DNA of 64,000 nt from Daphnia carinata (taxonomy: Eukaryota > Arthropoda > Branchiopoda > Diplostraca > Daphniidae). The stretch spans positions 5,268,971-5,332,970 of the forward strand of contig NC_081333.1 in NCBI RefSeq assembly GCF_022539665.2. Direction: 5' to 3'. A program made the position numbers and the translations under genes. This document shows, in pieces, positions 30,604 through 40,999 of this stretch. A model generated the notes under the pieces. It had not been told where the DNA came from and did not search any database. It was given only the letters and a program-made list of their open reading frames with translations. Each line of letters starts with the position of its first letter. The first letter of the stretch is position 1.

Positions 30604-32205
30604 GCAAAAGGGAGTTCGCGATGCCGATGTTCTACTTTCAAAGCAGCCCGTACGACATCATCTCATTACCGTGGTCAAGACGAAACTGGTATCGTTACCT
30701 GTTGTTGTCATCACGGCACTATTCTTCGTTCCGCGAACATGTATCAGGGCGAAACATATCGCCATACGCTTTATCTACACTATTTCGCTTGGTTGCGTGG
30801 GACTTTGTTTTTCTGCAACGATGTCGTTTGCCAGTACTGGCCGGTCGCTGAAAAAGTGTCGAAAATGGCACAGGACGGCTTGCTTAATGAAAAGTACAGT
30901 CACTGAAAAGTAAAGTACCTCACAGAAAACATGAAGCCGTGTTTAGGAATAGTCCACGGGAGGACTCACGATTGGGGATGTCGAGTACTCTCTTAATAGA
31001 TATGTACAACTTATTTGTTTTTCAGCAGAAATTTTTTTTTTAAAGGTTAAATATAATGGACACTGGTCAAAGAATGGTGGTGCTACCTTAGGAGAAGAGC
31101 AGGAGCAGTGCTTTGCCCTACTTTCGCGCTATGCTAATGTCACAAAACATGTGAATAAGCCAAGTATTTTTATTCGTTTATTTTCTCATTTGATTGTACT
31201 AACCTTTTTTCTTTCGTCTATTATCAGATCGTAATGACCACCTTTCACTGGGAATACTGTACTGGAACGAAGAGAAAGAAAGAAAAATGATTACAGCCTT
31301 ATGTAAAAGATTATGGAATGCTCGAAAAAGAGCACCGGAATTGTATACGAAACTATCATTGCTATTAAAAGAAAGAAATTTGGGTATCGAAGATCTTCCA
31401 CAAATTCTGTCGGGATTGCATTTGCTAGCGGCATTAAGTCATGACAAAAATTTGGCTTCTAATGAATACGACCTCCCGAATTTAAGAAAAGAATTAGAAG
31501 GCGAATGTCATCTGGTAAAACTTCTACAGAAACGAATTTCCAAAGAGAATGGTACATTTATTTGTTTCCTACATACACATACATACATACATACATTTTA
31601 ATTAAGAAAATCAATATAGATTCCTGCAAAGCAAGAACTGCTAATCGGAAGGCAATCACCCTGAAAAAATTGCGGATTCAAAAACTAATTACTCTTATTA
31701 ATGAGGAATCCGAAACACCTATAAATGAAAGTCATATTGATTCTGGAATTTTCCCCTGGCATAATAGCAAACATGGTAACATAAATTTCTTGTATAACGG
31801 AAAGATAAATTTCTACATAGTATTTTTATTGTTTTTGTAGTGTCCGTCGCGAAAGAATACGAGTTAGTCGATACGTGGATGCTTAAATTAAGATTCGAAG
31901 AAGAAATTGGTCAAAGTCAAAAGGAGATGGCATGTATTATCAACGAGTGAATGAAAAATAGAGAGACTTTAGAAGAGGATATAGCAAATTACGTGATAAT
32001 GTGTGATCCACTTAGTGAAAGCAAAGCGTCATTAGCTAAGGCAGAAATTTTGTGGATCAATTTTGTGCTCGGCGAAGCCTTGTTGAAATTTCACGTAAGT
32101 TTTTCATCTGTACTAAACCTTCCCCGTGATTTTGTAGAAGAGTCAGATGTTGAAGAATATGAATCAGAAAATTCAAGTGATGGTGAAACAGATAATGATT
32201 TTTGA
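30604..32205 (+). pseudogene. KDZ (Kyakuja-Dileera-Zisupton) transposase, 3' part
   Basis: The first exon follows a CAG acceptor and reads HYRGQDETGIVTCCCHHGTIL, SANMYQGETYRHTLYLHYFA and GTLFFCNDVVCQYWPVAEKV, the core of KDZ transposases (DxxG..xxCxHG, GE.YxY.., DxxCxxxP). Later exons give YNGHWSKNGGATLGEEQEQCF / ALLSRYANVTKHVNK (about 31045-31160), then RNDHLSLGILYWNEEKE, WNARKRAPELYTKLSLLL (31230-31550), a linker near 31850-31950, and an acidic end EESDVEEYESENSSDGETDNDF at 32140-32205. Introns have GT..AG ends. The N-terminal half with the CxC zinc-binding region is absent upstream, so the copy is truncated. There is also a TGA near 30904 and at 31950. KDZ enzymes move large DNA elements. 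Confidence 0.7.
31568..31592. repeat. Short (ACAT)n microsatellite
   Basis: About six ACAT/ATAC units lie in an intron-like stretch of the KDZ gene. Confidence 0.8.
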
Positions 32206-32432
32206 ATACAACTTACCATTTTCCTTGTTGGTAACATTGAGTTCGTTAATTAAAAAAAAACAATGAAGTTGGCAGCATTGGCAGATTACCTAAAGACATA
32301 GAGATGAAATATTAGCGTTTTTACAAAATAAAATTCAAAACAATTTGAATTAACTCACATCCATGCTGGTATTCAGCTAACAGATTATTATTATTTTTCA
32401 GGGTGGTTGATATATCTACCGTATTTCATATG

Positions 32433-33122
32433 AAAAACTCCAAATAAAAAGGGTTTTTGGATATCACGAGATGCACGAGATGATAAGGATTCCAAAAAAT
32501 GTTTTTTTGCTTAGCATTAATAAGGAAGAACCCCCGAACGAGTGTCCCAAACTTTGAAATTTTAGCTGTCATTTCCCTTCCTCTGAAATGAAGGCTAAAA
32601 TCTAAATAATTAATTTAGGCTCTATTACAAGTTAAAATTTTATAACTTCAACAGAAACGGGTACCTCTTGATGAGACCTATCCATTTCTATAAAAATAAA
32701 AATTAGATATTAAAGAAGAAAAATATTTTACATGAATGCTTTTTTTCAGTTTTTTGGCGAACAGCTTACAGCTTTACAGCTTTACAGTAGCCAATGAAGA
32801 AAACGGCATAGAAAGCATTCATGTAAGATTTTTTTCCTTTTTCATTTTTCATTTTTATTTTTACAGAAATGGATAGGCTTCGTCAAGAGCTATCCATTTC
32901 TGTTAAATTGATTGAATTTTAACTTAAAATTCAGTCTAAATTAATTATTTATATTTTAGCCTCCATTTCAGAGAAAGGCTAAATGACAGCCAAAGTTCCA
33001 AAGTTTGGTACACTCGTTCGGGGGTTATTCCCTATTTCTGCAAAAACAAAATACACTTATTGGAATCAAAGCGAGCTTGTGCATCTCGTGATACCAAAAA
33101 ATCTATTTATTTTTGAGTTTTT
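32433..33122. mobile_element. Foldback element with ~300-bp inverted arms
   Basis: The left arm (32433 to about 32740) and the right arm (about 32800-33122) are inverted copies. Shared landmarks include ATATCACGAGATGCAC, CCCCCGAACGAGTGT, AATAATTAATTTAG, CCTATCCATTTCTGT and ACATGAATGCTTT. About 60 bases of AGCTTTACAGC-type sequence lie between the arms. There are many substitutions but the overall palindrome is clear. No ORF is present. It may be a long-TIR MITE or a decayed inverted duplication. Confidence 0.8.
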
Positions 33123-33400
33123 ATTACCAGAATATTGAAAAAAAAACTTCCACCAATCACCGTCGAAGCAGACCGCATTTTCAAGGATTGGGCGGTAATT
33201 CGAATGTTTTTTTTTTTTAAGATTTAACACGGATTTACTTAAAAGTTGTACTAGTCGAAATTTTACTAAAATAGGCAAAAATCTTTGATTGTGCAGCCAC
33301 ACACTGCTTTCCATTTATTATATTAATTTCTAGTATAAATGTACGAATTGCATTCGGATTAAATAATATATTACAAGTTTTCGGTCACACGAGATATAAA
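33123..33400. other. Spacer downstream of the minus-strand gene
   Basis: AT-rich, no coding motif. It probably includes the 3' flank of the gene ending at 33401. Confidence 0.4.
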
Positions 33401-35563
33401 TTAAACACGGCAGTTCTTGGTGGAGGGGATTTCAATCGATTGAATTCCGAATAGGAAATATTGCACAGTTAAAACTATTTTAAACAACAACTGCGATTTT
33501 TGTTCACTTGCACGGCGCCAGGCACGAAGCAGTTTTGAAAACTTCAAGTGCTGGCTTGCTTCGCCAATTTTAAGGCCTTTAAAAAGAAATGAAAACATTT
33601 AATAGAAATTTTACAAAAGCCCTAAGTTGATATTATATTTACCTTCCCTTCGTGTTCCACCACGATTTCGTTGTCTGTGATACTTAGAGGAACTAAGACT
33701 CACGAGCTGAAAATAATTCAGATTAAACTTTTAACAATTCACTTCGCACATTGACAATAAATGTAGAAAACTTACTTTTCCATTTAAAGTTAGGGACACA
33801 TTGGGTTTCGTCCGTAACGATACGGCAGGGCCAGGACTACTCTGAAAAGTTTTCAAACATTTAAAACTGAAAATTAAATCTTAATGAGTAAAAAAAAATA
33901 ATATAATTGCAATTACATTGGCGACGTTTTCATTTTCTTTGCTGTTGTGTTCACCTTCTGAAGACTTTTGTTTGCCAAAGGTGTAGGAGAGTCCGAAACT
34001 GCTGTAGAGCTCTGGAAACAAAAAGGAACATGAGAACTGATAAAAAGAACAATACGCATGCAAAATATACTTACGCTGGCCGGGCTGACATGGGCAATTG
34101 ATTATTGCAACTGTTGCCCTCTAATGTCTATTTCAAGTGCTGCCATCTTGTGTTTGACCTTATTACCTTATCTGTTTTCTGTATTACTGTCTTTCCACCC
34201 CTAGAGGTCAGGTCGAACCCTAGTCGACCTCTGGCCTCTGTTTTATTCAAACGGGGAGTCGGGATTTGGCCCGATGTCCGATAGGGCGTTAAGAGGGGGC
34301 TCTGCTGTTGCTGGCCGCCCTCGCGTAAGTCCTTAAGAAGGAGCCTTGCATGACTGCTGGCTTCCCTTCGCGATTGTGTTGTAAATAGTATATATTGTGT
34401 GTATTTTGTATGTCCTGTGTTGTAATGTCTGTGTAATTGTGTGCATAAATGAAGCAAACTGTAACATGATGGACAGAAAATTTTATTTGCCATTCCTTTT
34501 CTTGTATATGATTGACTAATAGGTGTTGGAGAGACGGGAACTGCTGTACAGCTCTGAAAACAAAAAGGAACATTAAAATTGATAAAAATAACAATCAGAA
34601 TGTAAAATATACTTACGCTAGCCGGGCTGTCATGGGCAATTGGTGGACTGGAACTTTTATTAGTCATTCCTTTTCTTGCACTTGGTTGGCTAGTTGTTGG
34701 AGAAACGGAAACTGTTGTAAAATTCTGGATACAAAAAGGAAGATTAACATTGATAAAAATTACAATCAGCATGCCAAATATACTTACGCTGGCCGGGCTG
34801 TCATGGGCAATTAATGGATTCGAAAATTGCTTTCCAGGCATTGTTACATTGATGTCACTTGAAGCGTCTTTGGCCTCCCGAATGTATTTTTTCTTTCCAG
34901 TAGTTGGTCCAGCAGTAGGTACTGGTTGTTCAGAGTTCAAATCAGGTTCTTATAGAGATTTATTAATATAATTTTTAACAGCAGATGTCTAAATGCAGTA
35001 AGTGTACTTACGATGCAAGATTTTGGAGAATGGTTTTTTAAAACCTGCTTGGCAAAAGTGTCAAGCTTTTTGTATACCTCAGCCTGGATATCTGATAAAA
35101 TTTCTTCAAGTTGTATCACAGTTGGATCTCGTACCCCTTTTTGGTTGATTTCATCAATGTATTTGGTCCACGATATAGCAACAAGGTGGCCCAACTTGGA
35201 ATTCAAGAAAGTTGTTGCAATTGATCCATAATTCTTTATGTGATTGGAATATACAACTTCATTCTTGAATGATTGAAGAACCAGCATATGGGCATTGTTT
35301 TCGTTGGTCAATTGAATCATCTACACAACGAAACAAATGGCATTGATTAATTATCAAAGATAATCTTGGCACATAATAGAAATTGCATACCTTGGTGTTT
35401 AGCACTGCATTTCGACTTCTTTGGTTGTTAAAGTTTGATGATGTTTTCTTATTTGCAGGCTTTGAATATTTTTCCTGCGAGAAAAAGAGTGGCAAAGCCT
35501 GATGTAAAATGTTAGATGTAATAAGATATCTATTACTATTACCTTCAGTTCAGGAAATGACAT
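33401..35563 (-). CDS. Multi-exon gene of unknown function with tandemly repeated exons
   Basis: Exon 1 (35563-35543, ATG) and exons 35474-35391 and 35320-35012 join in phase 0 with consensus GT/AG. They encode a ~138-residue helical N-terminal part (FLNSKLGHLVAISWTKYIDE, VIQLEEILSDIQAEVYKKLD). Next come exons at 34948-34788 and 34724-34617, an interrupted one at 34553-34075, and 34011-33917. Three of these share the pattern (N/S)xTxVxVSPT..(A/T)RKGM.NK..(P)IAHDSPAS. Smaller exons follow at 33841-33776 (SSPGPAVSLRTKPNVSLTL), 33706-33643 and 33576-33401, with a basic helix FSKLLRAWRRASEQ before the stop. The junction into exon 34948 does not keep phase, and one repeated exon holds an insertion, so the gene may be dying or my exon ends may be off. 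I recognise no family. A clean 5' leader lies upstream of 35563. Confidence 0.5.
34112..34465 (+). mobile_element. LTR-like insertion inside a repeated exon
   Basis: Compared with its sister exon (34724-34617), the exon at 34553-34075 is split by about 375 bases. The insert contains a block starting TGTTGCCCTCTAATGTC and ending AAACTGTAACA, with TATATATTG and ATAAATG motifs near the right end, like a solo LTR of about 354 bp. Extra bases on both sides and no clean target duplication leave the exact ends uncertain. Confidence 0.45.
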
Positions 35564-35982
35564 TGTAGGACCTCTTCTTTTCCGGTCGGTGCACTTTTTA
35601 CCACTATTTGTAGCGATTTTCTTCGTAGTGAATGGCTGACACTGATTTTTACACTAATATTATTATTTTTGAATTGACGCGAGACGGGGAGCTCTGGGTT
35701 CGCAGGGGGGAAATATAAATAGAAAAATGGCAACGCATTGGACCGTATTTACCAAAATGTTTTCACTTTTGGCCGTCAGGATCTCTAGTTGGCGTTGGAC
35801 CGTTTGACCGAAGCGTTTTGCCGAGGTCTGTGAAACTGTCCAACACGTTAGACGATTCTAAGTTGCCTGATCTATCAAACATATAAAGTTAAACTTGTTC
35901 GTCTGAGTCGTAAAATTCGAAAACAATCAGGAAACGAGAGAACATACAACTAACAGATACGCCGAACACAGGCGGCAAACGC
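35564..35982. other. Intergenic: 5' leader of the minus-strand gene and 3' end of the Gypsy element
   Basis: Includes the leader upstream of the ATG at 35563. The right part should hold the polypurine tract and 3' LTR of the Gypsy element read right to left. I could not match an LTR to the one starting at 40196, so the left boundary of that element is unknown. Confidence 0.35.
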
Positions 35983-36570
35983 CTATTCAAGGGGATGCCG
36001 AAAGTTAGCAACGGGATCCGGCAACGTATCGGTTTCGTCGACGGGGTAGTCTTCCTGATCTAGTAGTGACTGGAAACGCCCTAACTGGAACGTCCTCTTC
36101 GACTTTTTTGTCTTCGGCCACCAAGCCCGTTCCCAGGTCGTTTTCGGATTCGATTCTGTTGACGTCTGTGGCGTCCTCCGCGGATATCGGCTGTTCACTG
36201 CAGTCGTGGTCGGTTTTTTCGTCCGGTAGCCATTTTTATAACAAGTTGTTGACACTCGCTTGCAGATTTGATAGGGTTCGATGAATTGGGCCAAAAACTT
36301 CTTTGTCCTTCCATTACACCGGGGTTTGCGTTCGACGAGCCCTAAGTCACCCAATTCGAAAAGTGGGCTAGGCTTTCGTTGGCTGTCGTAGGTGTGTCTG
36401 CTCTTCCGTTGCCTCTTAAAGATTAGGTGGTACGCACAATTTCTCCATTTTCTAACCTCATTCGATGCTCTTCGTGCGTTTCGGCATCGTTGGGTGGCCC
36501 CAAAAGCTGGCTTCGTGGGGGAGAAGCACTGACCTGTCGTACACCAATTCGTAGGGTTGACAAAACTCAC
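35983..36570 (-). pseudogene. Gypsy integrase C-terminal region
   Basis: The frame has RNCAYHLIFKRQRKSRHTYDSQ, LFELGDLGLVERKPRCNGRTKK and FLAQFIEPYQICKRVS, then a long basic tail. ELGDLV-type loading followed by KK(F/L)..xxGPYxI is the chromodomain-like C-terminal module after the integrase core in Gypsy elements. The start codon given by the frame is TTG, because the frame simply begins after the deletion. No catalytic residues remain. Confidence 0.7.
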
Positions 36571-36757
36571 GCGTACTCACATACGTCTCCACGCTTTTCC
36601 TTTTCTTCGACTTGACGTTCCATTTACTTCGATTGGGGCTACCTCTGCACCAACCTCCTCTTCCACTAGGGCCCCCATCACCAAAAATTCGTCGGCCGCC
36701 TCTCTGTATCCACTATTGATCACCATAGCGATTGGCTTTGATCCGTTTTCCATATGA

Positions 36758-37318
36758 TCAGCCTCTTGGTGCTTGAAAAGTTCCTTCCGACTTAGGTGCC
36801 ACCGACATGACCACTTCTTGCCTAGTCTCTTCACTCGCTGCGTCAACAGTGACAGAATTTCCCTTTACCTTCCCATCGCTAGTAACCTCTACTATAGCCA
36901 CGCCACCTTTAACATGAATGACAGCTCCAGCTTTCTCCATCCAATCCCTCCCCAAAACCATCGGAAAAATTGCGTTTTCTATCACCAACACCTGCCCCAA
37001 CTCAGTCACTGCATTGTCAAAAAGCACCATAAGATTAGTTTCTCCCGCCAGTGGAAGGATCTGATAATCCGGCGTTCGCCAAGTCTTTGAAGGCTCTTTA
37101 ACCTGGAAGCTCGATCGTCCGCGAATAAGATCGGCGCGAATGGCGCTGTTCTTTGCTCCCGAATCAACTATGGCTTTCAGCGACCCTACACGGAAAACAT
37201 CAACTTCGATAACGGGACTTCCACTCGGCGGTTTGTTTACGGGGGCTTGAACGAAACTTACTGCCGACCTTGCCCCGAGGGGTCGGCTGATGCGTTTCCC
37301 GAAGACGTGGTGGACCAA
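36758..37318 (-). pseudogene. Gypsy retropepsin-type aspartic protease
   Basis: A frame of ~187 codons with LKAIVDSGAKNSAIRADLI (catalytic D-S-G), YQILPLAGETNLMVLF and FPMVLGRDWMEKAGAVI, which is the ILGxDxL block that closes a retropepsin. The gag reading frame overlaps its first 60 bases (37258-37318) in a different frame, as in gag-pol frameshifting. Downstream, the RT expected next is absent. Confidence 0.75.
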
Positions 37319-38457
37319 CGTGGATTAGGATGGGGACAGTCACGCGAAATATGGCCAAAGCCTGAGCAATTGTAGCACTGCACTTCATTTCTAGAGCCCG
37401 GAGGACGACGTTCGAATGTTACTTGTTTGGATTCCGGCTCTCCTGGCCCAGGCGAGATAGGCCGGGTCACTTTGCGGTTTCAGACAGCTACATGGTTAGT
37501 CAGGGCCTCGACGGCCTGGAACAGCGAGTTGTTGGTCTCGGGGTTTCCTGTACTTTCCCCGGTCGTCAGTGATGCGCTAGGGGAGTGGGCGACTGGCTCG
37601 CTAATACTTTCTAAGCGACGAACTTCAGTAAGGAACGCGTTAACTGAAGCGGGTGGGTTCCCCATCATGACCGAACGCATTTTAGCACGGTGTAGTCCTC
37701 GAATTAGGTATGGGATTAACTCGGCATCGGTAAGGGGTGTAGCTCGTCGACGACACAACTTCACTTTGTCGAGTGCATAGGCGGATCCGGATTCATTCGG
37801 CAGTTGTTTTCTCCCTTCCACCAGTACTTGCCACTGGCCTTCCGTTAGTTGCACTTCAAAGGCCCCTCGTAGACCGTTAATCCAATCGTCCCACTGAAGA
37901 ATGTTTGTTCCGATTTCTTCGTGCCACGTAAGCGCCTTCCCAAACAGTGAGCTTATGGCGGCTCTTCGTTTACATGCGTCACCCCAGTTTTCCGCCAGAG
38001 CCTTCCGATTAACCAGCTGCAACCAATCCTGGAGTATCTCGTCTGTTGATCCTGAATACTTCACGTCACCTTCGAGCGTTATACGGACAAAGATGGCTGG
38101 AGCCGGGATTGGGGGTTGATGGCCGGCTGGAGCCGCAGCTGGAACGGCTAAGAGCCGGTTGGTTAGGGCCGTCAGCAATTCCTGTTGTTGTTGTATCTGC
38201 TGTTGTTGAAGCTGGAACTGCTGTTGTTGTTGCTGTTGATTGGCCGTTTGTGCGGCCAGGGCGGCGTTCAGGACATTCGGGTCCATGTCGGTCAGTTCGA
38301 CTCCCAATGCTTCTTCGGCGTCAAGGAATTCCTCAAGTTTTCTATTCGAACAACGTTCAGGGAAGCACGAACAACTTTCGCCGCACTGTTGATGCCCCTT
38401 TGCGCACACACACCTAGTACAAAACCCTACTCCGCACTGGCAGTGAGATCGACTCAT
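37258..38457 (-). pseudogene. Gypsy gag with cysteine-rich N-terminus and zinc knuckle
   Basis: The ATG is at 38457-38455. Residues 1-40 form an unusual Cys cluster (CQCGVGFCTRCVCAKGHQQC, ESCSCFPERC) that resembles CXC/tesmin-type zinc-binding repeats. A poly-Gln tract follows (about residues 75-100), then a Gag capsid-like core (VKYSGSTDEILQDWLQLVN, ISSLFGKALTWHEEI, FEVQLTEGQWQVLVE, LIPYLIRGLHRAKMR). TGA at about 37480 interrupts the frame. It then continues in the same frame to a CCHC zinc knuckle (CYNCSGFGHISRDC) and ends near 37258. The TGA is more likely a nonsense mutation than programmed readthrough, because it lies before the nucleocapsid. Confidence 0.7.
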
Positions 38458-38490
38458 TCGCACCTCGACAAGCCTGACCAAAATGGCGTA

Positions 38491-39767
38491 GGGGAGGGCG
38501 GGGCTATTCCGGTCGGTTTTTGCTTTTTGCCAGTAACTTCTTAACTATTCGTGATATTTTGTGGGTTTTTGTTTTAGAAAATGAAGAAACAATCTAGCTT
38601 TTACGGGTTTTTTTCCTATATTTTTCAAGTTTAATTCGGAATTACAATTTTAATACAAAATTTGGCATAGAATGACCGGGCTAACCCTGTTGCTGGGGTT
38701 ATGCCGGTCAGCTCTTAAACAAGCAATAAGCCATTAGAAATTGGTCTTTCTAACTTGCAATACCGATCGACCAGAACGTGTTTTTTTAACCGAAGCAATG
38801 AATGTGGCTTCATTTTGGGTATCGTCATCGTTATCTTGAAATAAGGAGACTTTGCGCGGTTTTTTTTCTCTGGCCATTTTTGCCCTGCCACTTGTTCCTT
38901 CCGAGGATGATGCTGTTGACGACGTAGGTTCAGTCGGATTCGCTGTTGACGATGTAGCTGGAGGTGGAGCCGCGATCGGAACTATACAAATAAAATTTAA
39001 ATTATTAATATTTAAATTATGAGAAACTCTAGTTACCTATTTGCCTATCAGTGACATGTTCTGGCAGGAAGTCATTTTCGGAAAAAACGTACCGATTGAA
39101 GGGCCAAATTTCAGTTGATCGGAATCCCGATATTATGTTGGCCGGCTTAAACTTTTCGATAAAAGCAAGCCGAGTCAAGAGTGCAATATCATCGATCCGC
39201 ACTCTTTCACCAGGATGTGTGGCCAACGAATCGTCTTGTTCTCGACGCAAAGCATGTTTGAACGGCCCAAAGACGGACACGTCCAACGGTTGCAGTCACA
39301 AGGTGACGATCAACGGTGCACGTCCAATAAGCTTTTAACAAGCTGCTAAAACTATAGAAGACATTGACCGGTTTAACCCCACCAAATCGACCGGTCTAAC
39401 CCCAATAGGGGTCCTATGCGCAACTTCAAGAAGATGCGCAATCAAAAAACATAATCAAAAATCCAAAGCAAGGAGAATTTTCTAGAAAAGACAAGCTATT
39501 TTTCTACTGAAAAAAGGAATTTCTATCTTGTTTTGTATCATCGCTATGCGAAGTGAAGCTTCCCGTGTCCAAAATTAAAATTAATGCGTTTTCGATAGTT
39601 AGTTATATATCAGCCAATGTTTATTAAATCATCTCAATCATTTCCGCAGTGATGCAGTACATTATTATAAACATAAGGATTTTTTTGTGAATTCTTAAAT
39701 AAGATTTAGTTTTTTTTTTAGTTGATTGACCGGCATAACCCCTGACCGGCGTAGCCCCGGCCTCCCC
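38491..39767. mobile_element. pogo/Tigger-like DNA transposon, internally deleted, with TA duplication
   Basis: The left end starts GGGGAGGGCGGGGCTATTCC and the reverse complement of the right end starts GGGGAGGCCGGGGCTACGCC. Each is flanked by TA (38489-38490 and 39768-39769), the target used by Tc1/mariner/pogo transposons. The motif GACCGGCATAACCCC is repeated near both ends. The interior keeps only the C-terminal third of a transposase on the minus strand. The element sits in the leader of the minus-strand Gypsy gag, so it is younger than that insertion. Confidence 0.8.
38734..39330 (-). pseudogene. pogo/Tigger-type transposase, C-terminal part
   Basis: The first exon (39330 to about 39030) reads LQPLDVSVFGPFKHALRREQ, ERVRIDDIALLTRLAFIEKF and NIISGFRSTEIWPFNRYVFS, the end of the DDE_1 domain as in Tigger and Jerky-like proteins. 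A GTAACT..TTGTATAG intron follows. The second exon (about 38983-38734) is Pro/Ser/Thr-rich with a basic end (TRSGRSVLQVRKTNF). The DNA-binding N-terminus and the first catalytic residues are missing, and a TGA precedes LQPLDV. It is a relic that cannot act alone. Confidence 0.8.
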
Positions 39768-40175
39768 TATGTTCAGTTTTTTTTTTTTTTTTTTTTTTTT
39801 TTGTTCGTTTGTTCGTTTCCGCAAAGCCAGCGATCACTTTAGTATCGGATGGCAGAGATTTGGGGTGATTCGACTCAAGCGACCACGCAATGCAAGGTAT
39901 ACCTTCCTACGACAATGCCGCGGGACTAAAACGAGGGAAAACCGCGTGCTCTCCATGTTACGCGAATCGATTGCGTAGCAACCAGATGAAACGGGTAAAA
40001 CGAACCTGCAGCGAATTTCACGACTGACACCGAACGACTTCCACGTTGATTTCCGAAGGAACACACGCAAGACTCACGAAACCATCGATGTGGCCTCGTG
40101 ACGAACTCGTAGAACGCTAATAAAAAAAACCACGGCCTCGCAAGACAGGACACTGGAATTATTACCTCAGTTGCG

Positions 40176-40193
40176 ATCTCGCCGCTGCCACCA
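40176..40193 (-). other. Primer-binding site of the Gypsy element
   Basis: Read on the minus strand: TGGTGGCAGCGGCGAGAT, two bases after the LTR end ..GCAACA at 40196. TGG followed by a tRNA-3'-like string is the usual site for first-strand priming. Confidence 0.65.
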
Positions 40194-40430
40194 AATGTTG
40201 CGGAAAGGTCTTAAAACAAACGCAAAACAACGAACACGTTGAAATTTCTGTAGTTAGGCCTTGCCTCACGACGTTCATCGTTCGTCTCGCAAAGCGTCTC
40301 GTCACAATCTGCCCGAACTCTTTACATTCACTCAAAAAAACAGGGGATTAAAACAGGGGGTTAGGAAAACAGGGATAAAAACTAGCCCACGGCTAACAGG
40401 AAGACAAAACGCTTAAGGGCTAAGCGTTAG

Positions 40431-40999
40431 CATTTGGACATTTTGCAACAAGCTCATGATGACCGTTCGCAGGCTCGCTATTCGCGTAATCCGCCCTACG
40501 ATGAAGATGTCAAATGGCTTCTCTCTGTCGCCAAGAAACTTGGTAATGATATTTCATTGAAAAATTTATTTGCTAAAAATACAAGACGTTAATGACGGTA
40601 TGTTCAATAGGAAACGGATTGCCTCCAGCAGTTCTGCGTCGTGACGGCGAACTATTTGTACTTCTCGAGATTACTGTAGAGGCAGCCCATTTTTTCGCCC
40701 ACACTCGATCATCACCACCCATCCGTATATGCAACACTTGCGTTCGCGAGTCTTGATGCCACTTATTCAAAAGCGTCACCAAATGTAACTTACCTTTACA
40801 GGATTTAATGCTTTCTAGCGTTACATGATGTGTTTCCTCTTTCATGTAGGTACATCCAGTGCATTAACCACAAGTTGTATCACCTCAATCCTACCGATTA
40901 CGACGACTTTCTAACGATAATTCAAACGGCAAGAACGGCTTTTTACCTTATACCAACGGGTCCGATGCAGATCAATGAATTTCTGGAGTCTATTCAAAA
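40431..40999 (+). pseudogene. ZSWIM8-like gene, C-terminal exons with frameshifts
   Basis: Exon 1 (40431-40542) follows a TTAG acceptor and reads LDILQQAHDDRSQARYSRNP / PYDEDVKWLLSVAKKL to a GTAATG donor. Exon 2 (about 40612-40784) appears in three successive frames: CLQQFCVVTANYLYFSR, LLEITVEAAHFFAH, and MQHLRSRVLMPLIQKRHQM. It then has a GTAACT donor. Exon 3 (40850-40999) gives YIQCINHKLYHLNPTDYDDF and TARTAFYLIPTGPMQINEFL. The words DVKWLL, QQFC, LMPLIQK and YDDF match the conserved C-terminus of ZSWIM8-type proteins, which act as substrate receptors in cullin-RING ligases. The two frameshifts in exon 2 mark it as a decayed partial copy, since no SWIM domain lies upstream. Confidence 0.65.

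Larger units (their letters stand above)
35983..40195 (-). mobile_element. Gypsy-type LTR retrotransposon with large pol deletion
   Basis: On the minus strand the order is a primer-binding site (40176-40193), a leader interrupted by a pogo element, gag (38457-37258), aspartic protease (37318-36758) and then directly the C-terminal end of integrase (36570-35983). Reverse transcriptase, RNase H and the integrase catalytic core are missing, so roughly 3-4 kb has been deleted between about 36760 and 36560. The 5' LTR begins at 40196 (TGTTGCGG read on +). A non-autonomous derivative of this type could be mobilised only by an intact relative. Confidence 0.75.

Noticed and set aside
35740-35980. Search for the 3' LTR of the Gypsy element
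   Set aside because: No match to the LTR beginning at 40196 could be found by eye, so no LTR is annotated there.
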